From the NCBI RefSeq assembly GCF_004104355.1, contig NZ_RJLM01000014.1, positions 59,158-123,157 of the forward strand: a stretch of 64,000 bases of DNA, in the 5' to 3' direction. This document shows, piece after piece, positions 27,861-37,496 of the stretch. This stretch comes from Photobacterium chitinilyticum. Its GTDB lineage: Bacteria > Pseudomonadota > Gammaproteobacteria > Enterobacterales > Vibrionaceae. Position 1 is the stretch's first letter. Each line of letters starts with the position of its first letter. The position numbers were made by a program, and so were the translations under genes. A model generated the notes under the pieces. The model was not told where the DNA came from, did no database searches, and saw nothing but the letters and a program-made list of their open reading frames with translations.

Positions 27861-29624
27861 ATGGCCCCGATGAAAAGTGATATTCAAATTTGCCGTGATA
27901 CTAATCTCACCCCAATTGATCAAATCGCTCGACAAGCTGGCATTCTGCCGGATGATTTAACTCCCCAGGGTACGCTAAAAGCAAAAGTTAAGCCCTCAAT
28001 ACTCAAGCGCCTTAATGATAGACAGGAAGGAAAGCTGGTACTGGTTACTGCTATTACGCCAACACCGCTGGGTGAAGGCAAAACCGTCACCACTATCGGA
28101 CTTGCTCAAGGACTGGCCAAAATCAACCAAAGTGTGATGGCCTGTATCCGCCAGCCTTCCATGGGGCCGGTGTTTGGAGTAAAAGGCGGTGCAGCAGGCG
28201 GAGGCTACAGCCAGGTTGCACCAATGGAAAAGCTCAACCTGCATCTTACCGGTGACATTCATGCTGTCACCGCAGCCCATAATTTGGCGGCAGCGGCTCT
28301 GGATGCCCGCTTGTATCATGAAGAACGCCATGGATACGACGCGTTTGCCGACAAAACTGGCCTCACGCCGCTACGGATTGATATCAACCGTATTTGCTGG
28401 AAACGGGTCATGGATCATAATGATCGCGCTCTGCGAATGATCACCGTTGGCAACAACGAACCGGGCAAAACCATTAACGGTATCGCCCGTGATGATGGCT
28501 TCGACATTTCTGCCGCCTCCGAGCTGATGGCGATTTTGGCCCTGTCTAAAGATCTGGCCGATATGCGCCAGCGCCTTGGCCGCATAGTCCTTGCCTATAA
28601 CCTAGATGGCCAGCCTGTTACTGCCGAAGATCTTCAGGTTGCCGGAGCAATGGCCGTGACAATGTGCGAGGCTATCGAGCCGACGCTGATGCAAACGTTA
28701 GAAGGGGTTCCCACACTTATCCACGCTGGGCCGTTTGCCAATATTGCCCACGGCAACTCTTCAATTATTGCAGACCGAATTGCGCTGAAGCTCAGCGACT
28801 ACACGATCACCGAAGGCGGCTTCGGTTCTGACATGGGGTTTGAGAAAGCCTGTAATATTAAAGCTCAGCAAGCTGAACGCGGCCCTGATTGTGCCGTTGT
28901 CGTCGCAACCCTTCGCGGCCTGAAAGCCAATTCTGGCTGTTATGACTTAAGGCCGGGGCAAGCTTTGCCTGACGCGATCTTCTCGCCGGACGAAAAAGCA
29001 TTGCTGGGTGGCTTTGCCAACCTGAAATGGCATATCCGTAATGCGGCAAAATACGGCATTCCGGTTGTTGTGGCGATAAACCGCTTCCCGCAAGATACGG
29101 ATACCGAACTGAACCTTCTCAAGGCGTGGGTTAGCGAAGAAGATTTCGGTTGCTACGTCGATGTCGCGATCAGCGAGGCCTTCGGCAATGGTGGCGAAGG
29201 GGCAGCGGAACTGGCGCAAGCCGTAGTCAGTGCCTGCCAGACTCCGGCACAGTTCAAGCCGCTGTATTCACTTGATCAAAGCCTGGAAGAAAAACTAATG
29301 ACCGTCGCCGAGGTTGGATACGGCGGCCGTGGCGTCGAACTGTCGCCACAGGCAAAACAACAGCTGGCAGAATTAAAGCAGCAAGGTCACGATAATCTCG
29401 CCGTCTGTATGGCAAAAACGCCGCTCTCGATCACCCATGATCCGAGCCAGAAAGGGGCACCGACAGACTTCATCGTCCCTATACGTGAGCTGCGGCTATG
29501 CGCCGGAGCCGGTTTCGTCTATGCGCTGTGCGGCAATGTGATGACGATGCCGGGGCTACCGGAAAAACCCGCTTACATGGCACTGGATATTGATGACGAC
29601 GGGAATATCATCGGACTAAGCTAG
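27861..29624 (+). CDS. fhs: Formate-tetrahydrofolate ligase
   Basis: About 587 residues. It ligates formate to tetrahydrofolate with ATP, giving 10-formyl-THF for purine and initiator-tRNA synthesis. The P-loop-like [13 protein letters not shown], the [23 protein letters not shown] block, [12 protein letters not shown] and the C-terminal [19 protein letters not shown] are all hallmark segments. Start is uncertain: ATG 27861 has GAGG only 2 nt upstream, ATG 27870 has it 11 nt upstream; the frame further 5' is not family-like. Placed next to a formate channel and 4.5 kb from pfl, it offers an assimilatory route for formate. Confidence 0.96.
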   Translation: MAPMKSDIQICRDTNLTPIDQIARQAGILPDDLTPQGTLKAKVKPSILKRLNDRQEGKLVLVTAITPTPLGEGKTVTTIGLAQGLAKINQSVMACIRQPSMGPVFGVKGGAAGGGYSQVAPMEKLNLHLTGDIHAVTAAHNLAAAALDARLYHEERHGYDAFADKTGLTPLRIDINRICWKRVMDHNDRALRMITVGNNEPGKTINGIARDDGFDISAASELMAILALSKDLADMRQRLGRIVLAYNLDGQPVTAEDLQVAGAMAVTMCEAIEPTLMQTLEGVPTLIHAGPFANIAHGNSSIIADRIALKLSDYTITEGGFGSDMGFEKACNIKAQQAERGPDCAVVVATLRGLKANSGCYDLRPGQALPDAIFSPDEKALLGGFANLKWHIRNAAKYGIPVVVAINRFPQDTDTELNLLKAWVSEEDFGCYVDVAISEAFGNGGEGAAELAQAVVSACQTPAQFKPLYSLDQSLEEKLMTVAEVGYGGRGVELSPQAKQQLAELKQQGHDNLAVCMAKTPLSITHDPSQKGAPTDFIVPIRELRLCAGAGFVYALCGNVMTMPGLPEKPAYMALDIDDDGNIIGLS

Positions 29625-29640
29625 TACGAGGCAACCACAA

Positions 29641-29673
29641 AAAAGCGCCAGCAAGTCGGCTGGCGCTTTTTTT
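29641..29673 (+). terminator. Rho-independent terminator of fhs
   Basis: 12-bp stem aaaagcgccagc/gctggcgctttt, 6-nt loop, run of seven T. The leading A run lets it also act for the convergent gene. Confidence 0.95.
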
Positions 29674-29689
29674 ATAATCAATACCCACA

Positions 29690-30349
29690 CTATTTATCTT
29701 TATTATTGGCAGGATAAATATAGTCTCGGTCAGCAAAGGTTCTCACCCACTCCGGTTTATAAACCACCAACAGGGTAATTGCCATTCCGTTTATCAGCGC
29801 TTCTGGGAAAACTAACAAAGGAAGCAGTACCAAATAATTATCGACAATATAGGCCCATGAATAATCAAAACCGATATACATCCAGCCACTGGTTAACAGC
29901 AGGTGAATAACCATGGTTAGTGCACCGTTGAGAAATGCGGCAATAAATATATAGATAAATAGATGCCTTGCCATAAACCGGTAGCTAAATAAAAATACCC
30001 CAAAACTAAATATCGCAGGAACAATCACTCCGGTTAACGCATATAACCCTGCATCAGGCCAATTAATTACGCCAAGAACAGCGAATATCACAATAGGAAT
30101 TGAGCCAATCAGCCCTGCAATCTGCCAACCATGGGATAAAACCAGAACCGTTAACGCCAAAAAGTGGACTTGCAGCCCCTCGGCAATCCCGGCCCTCAGG
30201 CCCCAGAGCAGACACAGCATCACAATACTGGCCAATACTAAGTGCTGGTAATCTTTCTCCGATCTAAACTTGGGCCAAAATTCCCGAGGAAAGCCAATCA
30301 CCACAATTGCCAGCCAAATCAGAGCCCCCGCCCACTGTAATGTTGTCAT
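29690..30349 (-). CDS. CbiM-like membrane protein (energy-coupling-factor type permease)
   Basis: 219 residues, six to seven transmembrane helices. GIAEGLQVHFLALTVLVLSHGWQIAG and the FPEALINGMAITLLVVYKPEWVRTF tail resemble the small CbiM/ECF-related permeases found in Vibrionaceae. Related S-components take up cobalt, nickel or vitamins together with an energising module, but no T or ATPase component lies nearby, so function is open. Convergent with fhs. The 242-bp upstream gap (30350-30591) has no feature I can name. Confidence 0.6.
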   Translation of the reverse strand: MTTLQWAGALIWLAIVVIGFPREFWPKFRSEKDYQHLVLASIVMLCLLWGLRAGIAEGLQVHFLALTVLVLSHGWQIAGLIGSIPIVIFAVLGVINWPDAGLYALTGVIVPAIFSFGVFLFSYRFMARHLFIYIFIAAFLNGALTMVIHLLLTSGWMYIGFDYSWAYIVDNYLVLLPLLVFPEALINGMAITLLVVYKPEWVRTFADRDYIYPANNKDK

Positions 30350-30591
30350 CCGTGCAGCACCTTCTATGCCAAATAAGCTAAGGTTATATCAAGAGGATAG
30401 CGCATTAATAACCATGTAAAAAACAAGGGTGAATTTTGTTAAATCAACACCGGACACCTGATTGCACAAGCTTTAGCCAGTCAATTTTATTTAACAATAA
30501 ATCATCGGCAAGACGGCGTCAGATCAATTTTTTTTGTATTCAACCTGATAATCTCAATGCCAGCTCAATACAATATTAAAGGCCTACCATT

Positions 30592-31092
30592 ATGGAAATG
30601 ACCAACGCACAACGTCTTATTCTTTCAAACCAGTACTACCTGATGTCTAAAATGAATCCGGAAAATTCAGCAAAATATCGTCGCCTGCAAACGATTGTAG
30701 AACGCGGTTATGGCCTGCAGATGCGTGAACTGGACAAAGACTTTGGCTGCCTGAATGAAGAAGACTGCCGCAACGTGATTGACTTTATGGAAATGTATCA
30801 CGCGATGCAGGAGTCGTTCAAAATGCTAAACGAAGACAACCAGCGTCAAGTTGACTCGCGTCGTCTTCAGTTCTTGGGCTTTGATGCCGCGACAGAATCA
30901 CAGTTAGTGCATTACGTTCGTTTCCTAACTGAAGAAGAAGGCCTCTATCCGCAGTTTGATAAATCTGAGCACATGTTCAACAGCCAGATCCCAATGCTGG
31001 AAAAATACCAGCGTATGCTGCAAACATGGCGTAACTGCCCACGCCAATACCACTTGTCTGCAACTGAAATTCAACAAATTCAAAATGCCTAG
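30592..31092 (+). CDS. yfbU: YfbU family protein
   Basis: 166 residues, the family's normal length, with the family start [15 protein letters not shown] and the blocks [27 protein letters not shown] and [11 protein letters not shown]. All-helical cytoplasmic protein with no established biochemical role. In E. coli yfbU adjoins yfbV-ackA-pta; here yfbV-ackA lies 11 kb downstream, so the old neighbourhood seems to have been opened by insertion of the pgt and transporter genes. Confidence 0.96.
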   Translation: MEMTNAQRLILSNQYYLMSKMNPENSAKYRRLQTIVERGYGLQMRELDKDFGCLNEEDCRNVIDFMEMYHAMQESFKMLNEDNQRQVDSRRLQFLGFDAATESQLVHYVRFLTEEEGLYPQFDKSEHMFNSQIPMLEKYQRMLQTWRNCPRQYHLSATEIQQIQNA

Positions 31093-31113
31093 CAAGTAAA
31101 GATTGAGAATATT

Positions 31114-31139
31114 AAACCGGAGCTATGGCTCCGGTTTTT
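31114..31139 (+). terminator. Rho-independent terminator of yfbU
   Basis: Stem aaaccggagc/gctccggttt with TATG loop and T run. The following 327 bp to pgtC hold its promoter region and the inverted repeat at 31423-31451. Confidence 0.92.
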
Positions 31140-31422
31140 AGTTTGAAAAAGTACACTCCGCATGCCAGTCTCTGCCTCATATACCTTTAACTTCTGCTTT
31201 TCTTCTATTTGCCTTTGTACCCAAGCGATCTGTCATATTTCATGAGTACATCAAGACTGCTAGGCCTATTGCTTCAAAACATGAAAAATGTGACATTAAA
31301 CAAAGCCCAACACCAAAGCGAGTCACTATTGACCGATAATTGTTATATATAACTATAAAATCGATAACATCTTAGAAATTCATCAATAGTCTCGTTTAAT
31401 TAACTACAATCCTGCGGAGTAA

Positions 31423-31451
31423 CCTTGTATATAAGAGCTGTCAATACAAGG
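31423..31451. promoter_or_regulatory. Inverted repeat in the pgtC leader
   Basis: Perfect 8-bp arms ccttgtat/atacaagg (31423-31430, 31444-31451) with a 13-nt spacer, ending 15 nt before the pgtC start and containing the only AAGG near it. It may be an operator, or a leader hairpin that masks the ribosome-binding site. Confidence 0.55.
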
Positions 31452-31466
31452 TAAACAGTAACGATC

Positions 31467-32723
31467 ATGATTCGATTTATTATATTAATGCTATTTTTTT
31501 CATCAGCTTGTATTGCTGCGCCCACGAATCAACTGATTATTCTGACAACCTTTACCGAATCATCAATCACACCGGTTACCCAACAATTCCAACAGCAATA
31601 TCCAAATGTAACTATTAAGGTACTTCACCGGAGAGAAGAGTCCGGGCTTCGCCTGCTGAACAAAAATGACCATGATATCGATATTGTGATCTCCTCGTCA
31701 CCGGCTTTATTTTTGTCTCTGATTGAGAATAATAGGCTACAGCCCTTGAGCGGACTAGATCATGACTTTGATGCTCAGTGGCAGACCTTTCAGCCAGATA
31801 CGACCTCCTCTATCGCCGTTTTCGGATATTCAGGGTATGGCCTGATGTGGAATAAAGATTATCTGGCAAAGCACCAGCTCGATATCCCCAAGACATGGAA
31901 AAGCCTGATTCAGCCACAGTACTTCAGGCATATCATTATGAGTAGCCCAAGCCGCTCTGGCACTACTCACCTCATGGTTGAGGACATCTTGCAGCAGTAT
32001 GGCTGGAAAGAAGGCTGGAAACTACTGCTCCAAATTGGCGGTAACCTTGCTTCAGTCTCGGCCCGTAGCTTTGGTGTCAGCGATGCAATTTCTCGCGGAC
32101 TCGTCGGTGTAGGCCCTGTCATTGACAGCTTTGCCTATGAAGACCAGAAACAATTTCCTTTTATTGGGTTCCATTACCAAAACCAAAGCCCACAGCTACC
32201 TAGCTATATTGCCGCGGTCAAGAATATTAACCAGGCGGCCCATAGCCAGAATTTTGTTGACTATTTGCTCTCTGACAAAGTACAGCAAAACCTGTCTACC
32301 AGCTCACTGAACAAATACGGCTTGCACCAGAAGCCCAACCAGCCCTATTCGGTATCTCCAATCAACCACGAGCTGATGCAACACCGTGCAATCTTAATTA
32401 AGCAACTATTTGACCAAGTCATTAACCACCAGCTGGATTTGCTCAATCAGGCTTGGCGGCTTATTCATCAAATCGAGAAACAAGAGTCCCTGACCGATAC
32501 CCAGCATCAGCAATATCAGCGGGCAATCCAACTGGCTTCGACGCCACCGGTCAGTGACGTCCAAGCCAGCAGCATCAGCTACAACCAGGCTCTGCTCCAC
32601 TCTCGGAGTGATGTTCATACCGCCAAGTGCATTAAACGCTGGCGCCATATGATGAGCAAACAGCTAGAAGAATCTATTCTCATTTCTGAGCAACTCCTTG
32701 CCAAAACCAAAGGGGCAAAGTGA
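31467..32723 (+). CDS. pgtC: PgtC-like periplasmic sensor/solute-binding protein
   Basis: 418 residues with a signal peptide ending near residue 18 (SACIAA). Residues 20-290 are a family 1/AfuA-type solute-binding fold (LIILTTFTESSITPV, MSSPSRSGTTHLMVEDIL, YIAAVKNINQAAHSQNFVDYLLS). The C-terminal 120 residues are a long helical extension. The Salmonella PgtC protein relays external phosphoglycerate to the PgtB kinase and PgtA regulator. The operon order C-B-A is kept here, but the transporter gene pgtP is not adjacent, so the sensed compound is uncertain. The stop overlaps the pgtB start. Confidence 0.85.
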   Translation: MIRFIILMLFFSSACIAAPTNQLIILTTFTESSITPVTQQFQQQYPNVTIKVLHRREESGLRLLNKNDHDIDIVISSSPALFLSLIENNRLQPLSGLDHDFDAQWQTFQPDTTSSIAVFGYSGYGLMWNKDYLAKHQLDIPKTWKSLIQPQYFRHIIMSSPSRSGTTHLMVEDILQQYGWKEGWKLLLQIGGNLASVSARSFGVSDAISRGLVGVGPVIDSFAYEDQKQFPFIGFHYQNQSPQLPSYIAAVKNINQAAHSQNFVDYLLSDKVQQNLSTSSLNKYGLHQKPNQPYSVSPINHELMQHRAILIKQLFDQVINHQLDLLNQAWRLIHQIEKQESLTDTQHQQYQRAIQLASTPPVSDVQASSISYNQALLHSRSDVHTAKCIKRWRHMMSKQLEESILISEQLLAKTKGAK

Positions 32724-35086
32724 TGTTGCTCAGAAATACCATTGGTAACCGTCTGGTAGCCTCTATCGGCTTCATGGCCTTGCTCACCATCAGCGTGAGT
32801 CTGATAGCCGTTGTTAACTGGGAAAACCTCAATACCCAAGTCAACACGATCATCGAGAAGAATATGCCGACCTTGCGGGTGAGTTATCAGCTGGAAAGGA
32901 ATACGGCGGGGTTGCAGGCTGCCCTTAATATGCTCAGCAATAATACCGATCCGATTTTACATGCCGAGCTCAAGCAAAACATTACGACAAAGCTAGAGCA
33001 AATATCAGCCGCCATTAAAGAAACGGTCAATTTGAAATTTTACCCGGCAATCAAGGCCGAACATGAGACGCTGCTAACAGATATCTCTGCCTATGTCGGT
33101 TTGCTATACCAGCGCAATACCCACCTGTTCTCGTTAGCCCAAACAGAAAATACCATCAAGTGGCTACACCAGGATTTGGTCGATGAACTCACACCACTGC
33201 GCCAGGAGGTCGAGTGGCAGGTCACCCGAATGCTGCCCAATGCGATTAATACTGAAGCGATTACGGATGTCATGGCAGAATTTTCTTTTATCCAGTCAAT
33301 CACCATCAAAGAAAATGAATTGCATCAGCTCGTTCAGGAAATTATCCAACAACGACAAAACCGGGATCTCGGCAATGCCTTTTATTTTATTGGCTACAAG
33401 ACTGAAGACATCAGCAAAATGAGCCAAAATCTCAGCCATTACCCATCAACGATCTCTTACAGACAACTGTTACAAGAGCTGATCACCCTTGTCGAACCCA
33501 AAGGGGTTCTGGAGGAGCAGTTGCGCTTGGATGTCGAGTTACACAATGCTATCAGGCTATATGAAGGTCAAATACAGACTCGGCTGGAGTACCAGGAACA
33601 GCTCATCCAAACAATGGTAGAGCAGGAGAATGCCTCCCTCAAGCAACTCAATGAAGAAACAAATCAATCGATTAGGATCAGTAATATCCTTCTGTTCGGC
33701 GTAGTACTTCTGTCTGTTTTCCTTACGGTTACCCTATCGATTCACCTCGTTGGGCGCGGTATCGTCAAACGACTCAATTTACTCTCGCAAGATTTGTATG
33801 CCGTTGCCAATAATCGGCTCAACGCAAACATCCAAGTCTCCGGAAATGATGAAATTGGTATGCTGGGCGATAATTTACGCTATTTTTGCAGCCAGATGCA
33901 GGAAATGCAGCAAAGCAACGCCCTGAATCTGATCAATAATACCCAAGCCAGCATCATCACCTGCGATTTGAGCGGCGTGGTAGAATCGGTCAACCCCAGC
34001 GCACAAGCCCTGTTCAGTTACGATGCATCGCTGGTTCAACAGACAATATGGACCTTGTTTAGCAATAATATGCAGCAGCGACTGCAGGCACTGTTCTTGA
34101 GTACCAGCCCGCTATTGAATAACGGGGCCTGTAACCTAACACTGATGCACAGCCACAGTGAAGGTAACAAGCTTTATCTACGCTTGGACTTCCGTTTGTT
34201 CAAACAAGGAAATAATGACAAAGTCATCATCACGATGACGGATATCACCGAGCAAGAAAACGCTGCTCGTTGGTTGGAAAACATGGTGAGAGAAAAGACC
34301 CAGTCTCTCACCAATCGGAACCGCCAACTCAAAGCCGAGGTCGACGACCGGAAACGCGTCGAAGCGGATTTGCGCGCAACCCAGGATGATCTGATCCAGG
34401 CAGCCAAAATGGCGGTCGTCGGCCAGACGATGACTTCTCTGGCCCATGAACTGAATCAGCCTCTGTCGGCAATTTCGACCCATGTCTTCGCCACAAAAAT
34501 GGCCATAGACAAGGAGAACTATACCCAGCTGCCTACCAGCCTGGATAAAATAGACCATTTGACTTCTCGCATGGGCCGTATTATTGCCACTCTGCGCAGT
34601 TTTTCAAAGAAACAGTCTGCTAACAGCTCACTTGGTTCCGTTGATATTCAAGCCTCCTTCCACCAAGCAATGCTGATTGTTGAAAACCGGGCCAAGGTTC
34701 AAAAGACCACCATATCCAGCCAGATCCATGTCCCGCTCAATGCCCTAGCCGATCAGGTGCAGCTAGAGCAGGTGTTTGTCAATCTACTGGTAAATAGCTG
34801 TGATGCTGTTGCAGGAAGCGAACTGCGCGAAATCACCATTAATGCTCTTGATAGTGAAGAGAGTTGTGTCCGTCTCGCCGTCAGTGACAGCGGACACGGA
34901 TTTTCTGCTGATATTATCGAAAAACTATTTACCCCATTTACCACAACGAAGGATGTCGGACTTGGCCTCGGGCTAAGTATCTGCCGTTCAATTATGACCC
35001 GCTTTGATGGTGATATCTTTCTTGCCTCAAACCTTCAAGGTGGTGCTATGGTCGTATTGGAGCTGAACCATTATGATAATGAATAA
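32723..35086 (+). CDS. pgtB: PgtB-like sensor histidine kinase
   Basis: 787-residue inner-membrane kinase. TM1 about 8-30, a periplasmic helical domain about 31-320, TM2 about 322-345, HAMP (to about 400), a PAS-like domain (405-510), a coiled coil, a HisKA domain with phospho-acceptor H575 (SLAHELNQPLSAIS), and an HATPase_c domain ending near the C-terminus (VNLLVNSCDAV, GFSADIIEKLFTPFTTTKDVGLGLGLS). The ATG overlaps the pgtC stop (TGATG) with AGGGG before it; an in-frame GTG one codon earlier is possible. It should phosphorylate PgtA. Confidence 0.9.
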   Translation: MLLRNTIGNRLVASIGFMALLTISVSLIAVVNWENLNTQVNTIIEKNMPTLRVSYQLERNTAGLQAALNMLSNNTDPILHAELKQNITTKLEQISAAIKETVNLKFYPAIKAEHETLLTDISAYVGLLYQRNTHLFSLAQTENTIKWLHQDLVDELTPLRQEVEWQVTRMLPNAINTEAITDVMAEFSFIQSITIKENELHQLVQEIIQQRQNRDLGNAFYFIGYKTEDISKMSQNLSHYPSTISYRQLLQELITLVEPKGVLEEQLRLDVELHNAIRLYEGQIQTRLEYQEQLIQTMVEQENASLKQLNEETNQSIRISNILLFGVVLLSVFLTVTLSIHLVGRGIVKRLNLLSQDLYAVANNRLNANIQVSGNDEIGMLGDNLRYFCSQMQEMQQSNALNLINNTQASIITCDLSGVVESVNPSAQALFSYDASLVQQTIWTLFSNNMQQRLQALFLSTSPLLNNGACNLTLMHSHSEGNKLYLRLDFRLFKQGNNDKVIITMTDITEQENAARWLENMVREKTQSLTNRNRQLKAEVDDRKRVEADLRATQDDLIQAAKMAVVGQTMTSLAHELNQPLSAISTHVFATKMAIDKENYTQLPTSLDKIDHLTSRMGRIIATLRSFSKKQSANSSLGSVDIQASFHQAMLIVENRAKVQKTTISSQIHVPLNALADQVQLEQVFVNLLVNSCDAVAGSELREITINALDSEESCVRLAVSDSGHGFSADIIEKLFTPFTTTKDVGLGLGLSICRSIMTRFDGDIFLASNLQGGAMVVLELNHYDNE

Positions 35087-36347
35087 TGATATCGAAGTTG
35101 TCATCATCGATGATGACCAGGATGTACTCGATGCCTATCAGCATCTGCTTGAAGTATCAGGCTATAAGGCTTGCGCCCTAACCGATCCTACCGCCGCTGT
35201 CTCCATGCTGCATAAGAACTGGCCAGGAGTTGTGGTTACCGATATGTACATGCCAGGCTTAAGCGGCATGGAGCTGCTAGATAAAGTCAAAGCCTTGGAT
35301 CCAGAACTGCCTGTCATCATGATCACCGGTCACGGAGATATTCCGATGGCCGTTGACGCGGTCAAAAAAGGTGCGCTAGATTTCCTGCAAAAACCCCTCC
35401 AGCCAGCAGAACTTGTTACCCTGCTGGAAAAACACCTGCCGGTACGGAAGGAGAAAATTGAACAGCGAGCCAACCTGACCAACTCAGCGTCAGAGGTCTT
35501 GCTGGGCGAAAGTCCGCTGATCATTAAAATCCGGGAACAAATTGCCCAGACGGCCCTTACCACCAAGGACGTTCTCATTGAAGGCGAAAACGGAACGGGT
35601 CGCCATACGATTGCCAAGCTATTGCACCAGGAGAGCGAGCTGCGCGATGCCCCCTACGCCAATGCACTCGGTCAATCCATTAGCTGTACGGCTGATCTAC
35701 AACGCAGTATGATCTCTGCGCGTGGCGGCAGCCTATGCCTGAGCAATCCCCAAGACATGCCGATAGAAGCCCAGCAATGGCTATGCCGCTTTCTACTGGA
35801 GCAAGAGCGCCAGGGGAAAAAAGAAGTTCGCGTGCTGGCTATTCTCGAGGGAACACCAGAAGCCAAGGTTGAACAAGACAAGCTACTGCCGGAGTTATTC
35901 TACTTCCTCAGCCAGGTACGCTTCAGCCTTCCTCCTCTGAAACAGCGCAACTGTGATATCACGCCACTGTTCCGCCACTTCTTGAAAAAAAGCTGCCAAA
36001 AACTCAATAAAGCCTTGCCAGCCGTCGATAAGGCGTACATTAACACCCTCAACCGCCACGAGTGGCCGGGAAATGTTCTGGAGCTGAAAAATGTCGCCGA
36101 GCTCTACGCGATTGGCATAGTAAAACTCACCGGCCAAGAGCGGACGAAACCCCTTGATCAGATGAGCAGCCCTCTCGATGATCTTGTCGACAGCTATGAA
36201 AAACAGGTTATCGAAGATGCCCTTTATCTGTTTGCCGGGCGGATCAACGAAGTGTCGAACTATTTGCAGATCCCGCGCAAAAAACTATACCTGAGAATGA
36301 AGAAGCATAGCCTTGATAAGGCGGAATACAAGGTTCGGCCTAACTAG
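35073..36347 (+). CDS. pgtA: PgtA-like response regulator with a degenerate AAA+ domain
   Basis: 424 residues. The receiver domain (7-120) has the acidic cluster D13-D15, phospho-acceptor D57 (VVTDMYMPG) and K107. The central region (143-350) is a NtrC-type AAA+ domain that has decayed: Walker A reads GENGTGRH (171-178) with R for K, the whole GAFTGA loop is deleted, and Walker B is GGSLCLSNP instead of the usual GG-LFLDE. The WPGNV motif survives (331-335). A Fis-type HTH is at the C-terminus (GRINEVSNYLQIPRKKLYLRM). It probably binds DNA but may not work as a sigma-54 ATPase. It overlaps pgtB by 14 bp. Confidence 0.9.
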   Translation: MIMNNDIEVVIIDDDQDVLDAYQHLLEVSGYKACALTDPTAAVSMLHKNWPGVVVTDMYMPGLSGMELLDKVKALDPELPVIMITGHGDIPMAVDAVKKGALDFLQKPLQPAELVTLLEKHLPVRKEKIEQRANLTNSASEVLLGESPLIIKIREQIAQTALTTKDVLIEGENGTGRHTIAKLLHQESELRDAPYANALGQSISCTADLQRSMISARGGSLCLSNPQDMPIEAQQWLCRFLLEQERQGKKEVRVLAILEGTPEAKVEQDKLLPELFYFLSQVRFSLPPLKQRNCDITPLFRHFLKKSCQKLNKALPAVDKAYINTLNRHEWPGNVLELKNVAELYAIGIVKLTGQERTKPLDQMSSPLDDLVDSYEKQVIEDALYLFAGRINEVSNYLQIPRKKLYLRMKKHSLDKAEYKVRPN

Positions 36348-36362
36348 GTCGTATCGCCGTAC

Positions 36363-36380
36363 GGGAGGCTACTGCCTCCC
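36363..36380 (+). terminator. Hairpin after pgtA
   Basis: Perfect gggaggc/gcctccc stem with TACT loop; no T run, so termination is uncertain. Confidence 0.5.
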
Positions 36381-36458
36381 TAAGTCAAACCCTATTCTTG
36401 CAGCAATATAGGGGGATGTTTACAATAGCCGCAGTCTCTTACATCATCCGGTTTACCC

Positions 36459-37274
36459 ATGTCCTACCAATGTCCACTTTGTCATTCAGCGCTTAGCCTT
36501 CAGGCGAATACCTGGCGCTGTGAAAACAACCATCAGTTTGATCAGGCCAAAGAAGGTTATGTCAACCTGATGCCGGCCCAGCACAAAGGGTCAAAAAAAC
36601 CGGGTGATAATAAAGAAATGATGCAGGCACGCCGCCTGTTTCTCAATACAGATCATTACCAGCCTTTGCGAAAGCAGGTCGTCGACCAGCTAGAACGGCA
36701 CCTGCCGGAACACTCGCAGCACCTGCTTGATATCGGCTGTGGTGAGGGCTATTACACCTCCGAGTTTGCCAGCCTAACTAAAACGCATTCAGACCTTTGC
36801 GTACACGGGCTGGATATCTCAAAAGTCGCTGTCCGCTATGCTGCGAAGCGCTATCCTGACTGTCAGTTCTGTGTTGCCTCCAGTCATCGACTGCCGTTTG
36901 GAGACGCTCTGCTTGATGGTGTGGTTCGCATCTATGCACCTTGCAAGGACGAGGAGCTTTACCGTGCAATAAAGACCGGTGGTATTTTGCTCACAGTAAC
37001 GCCTGCCGCCCGTCACCTATACCAACTGAAAGAACTGATATACGACGGCGTACGCTTGCATGATATGACAGCAGAAACCATTGAAGGCTTTGAGCTTGTT
37101 TCGGATGAACAGCGGCATTACGAAATGAACCTATCCGGCGAAGAAGCCACGGCATTGATGCAAATGACCCCTTTTGCCTGGAAAACCTCTGAAGATGTCT
37201 GGCAACAACTCCGTACCGCCAGCGAATTTGGCTGCGAAGCCGATTTTTCGGTCCGGGTGTACCGCAGGCTTTAA
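36459..37274 (+). CDS. rlmA: 23S rRNA (guanine-N1)-methyltransferase RlmA
   Basis: 271 residues. The N-terminal zinc ribbon (CPLC near residue 5, then CENNH) is followed by the family strand FDQAKEGYVNLMPAQHKGSKKPGDNKEM, then a class I SAM-dependent methyltransferase domain with motif I LLDIGCGEGYYTSEF. It methylates N1 of a guanine in helix 35 of 23S rRNA (G745 in E. coli). Monocistronic, 111 bp after pgtA, followed by an 8-bp hairpin. Confidence 0.95.
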   Translation: MSYQCPLCHSALSLQANTWRCENNHQFDQAKEGYVNLMPAQHKGSKKPGDNKEMMQARRLFLNTDHYQPLRKQVVDQLERHLPEHSQHLLDIGCGEGYYTSEFASLTKTHSDLCVHGLDISKVAVRYAAKRYPDCQFCVASSHRLPFGDALLDGVVRIYAPCKDEELYRAIKTGGILLTVTPAARHLYQLKELIYDGVRLHDMTAETIEGFELVSDEQRHYEMNLSGEEATALMQMTPFAWKTSEDVWQQLRTASEFGCEADFSVRVYRRL

Positions 37275-37298
37275 CTTCCGGACCAGCAGCCGTCAATC

Positions 37299-37321
37299 GG
37301 TCTCAGCTCTTGTCTGAGACC
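37299..37321 (+). terminator. Hairpin after rlmA
   Basis: Perfect ggtctcag/ctgagacc stem, 7-nt loop, weak T-containing tail (gcggttctt). Confidence 0.55.
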
Positions 37322-37496
37322 GCGGTTCTTAATTTCATTTCCGCATAATTTCATCTCTCTTATCATTTCGCACCGTCTACAGTTATATCAAACGGTTCTT
37401 ATATCAAACGCCTATGAGCACAAGTTATCTTTGGCTAACGCAGCGAACTTGGTATTTTTTTAACTTGGTACTTGCCTAAGCATAGTGGTGAAAGAG

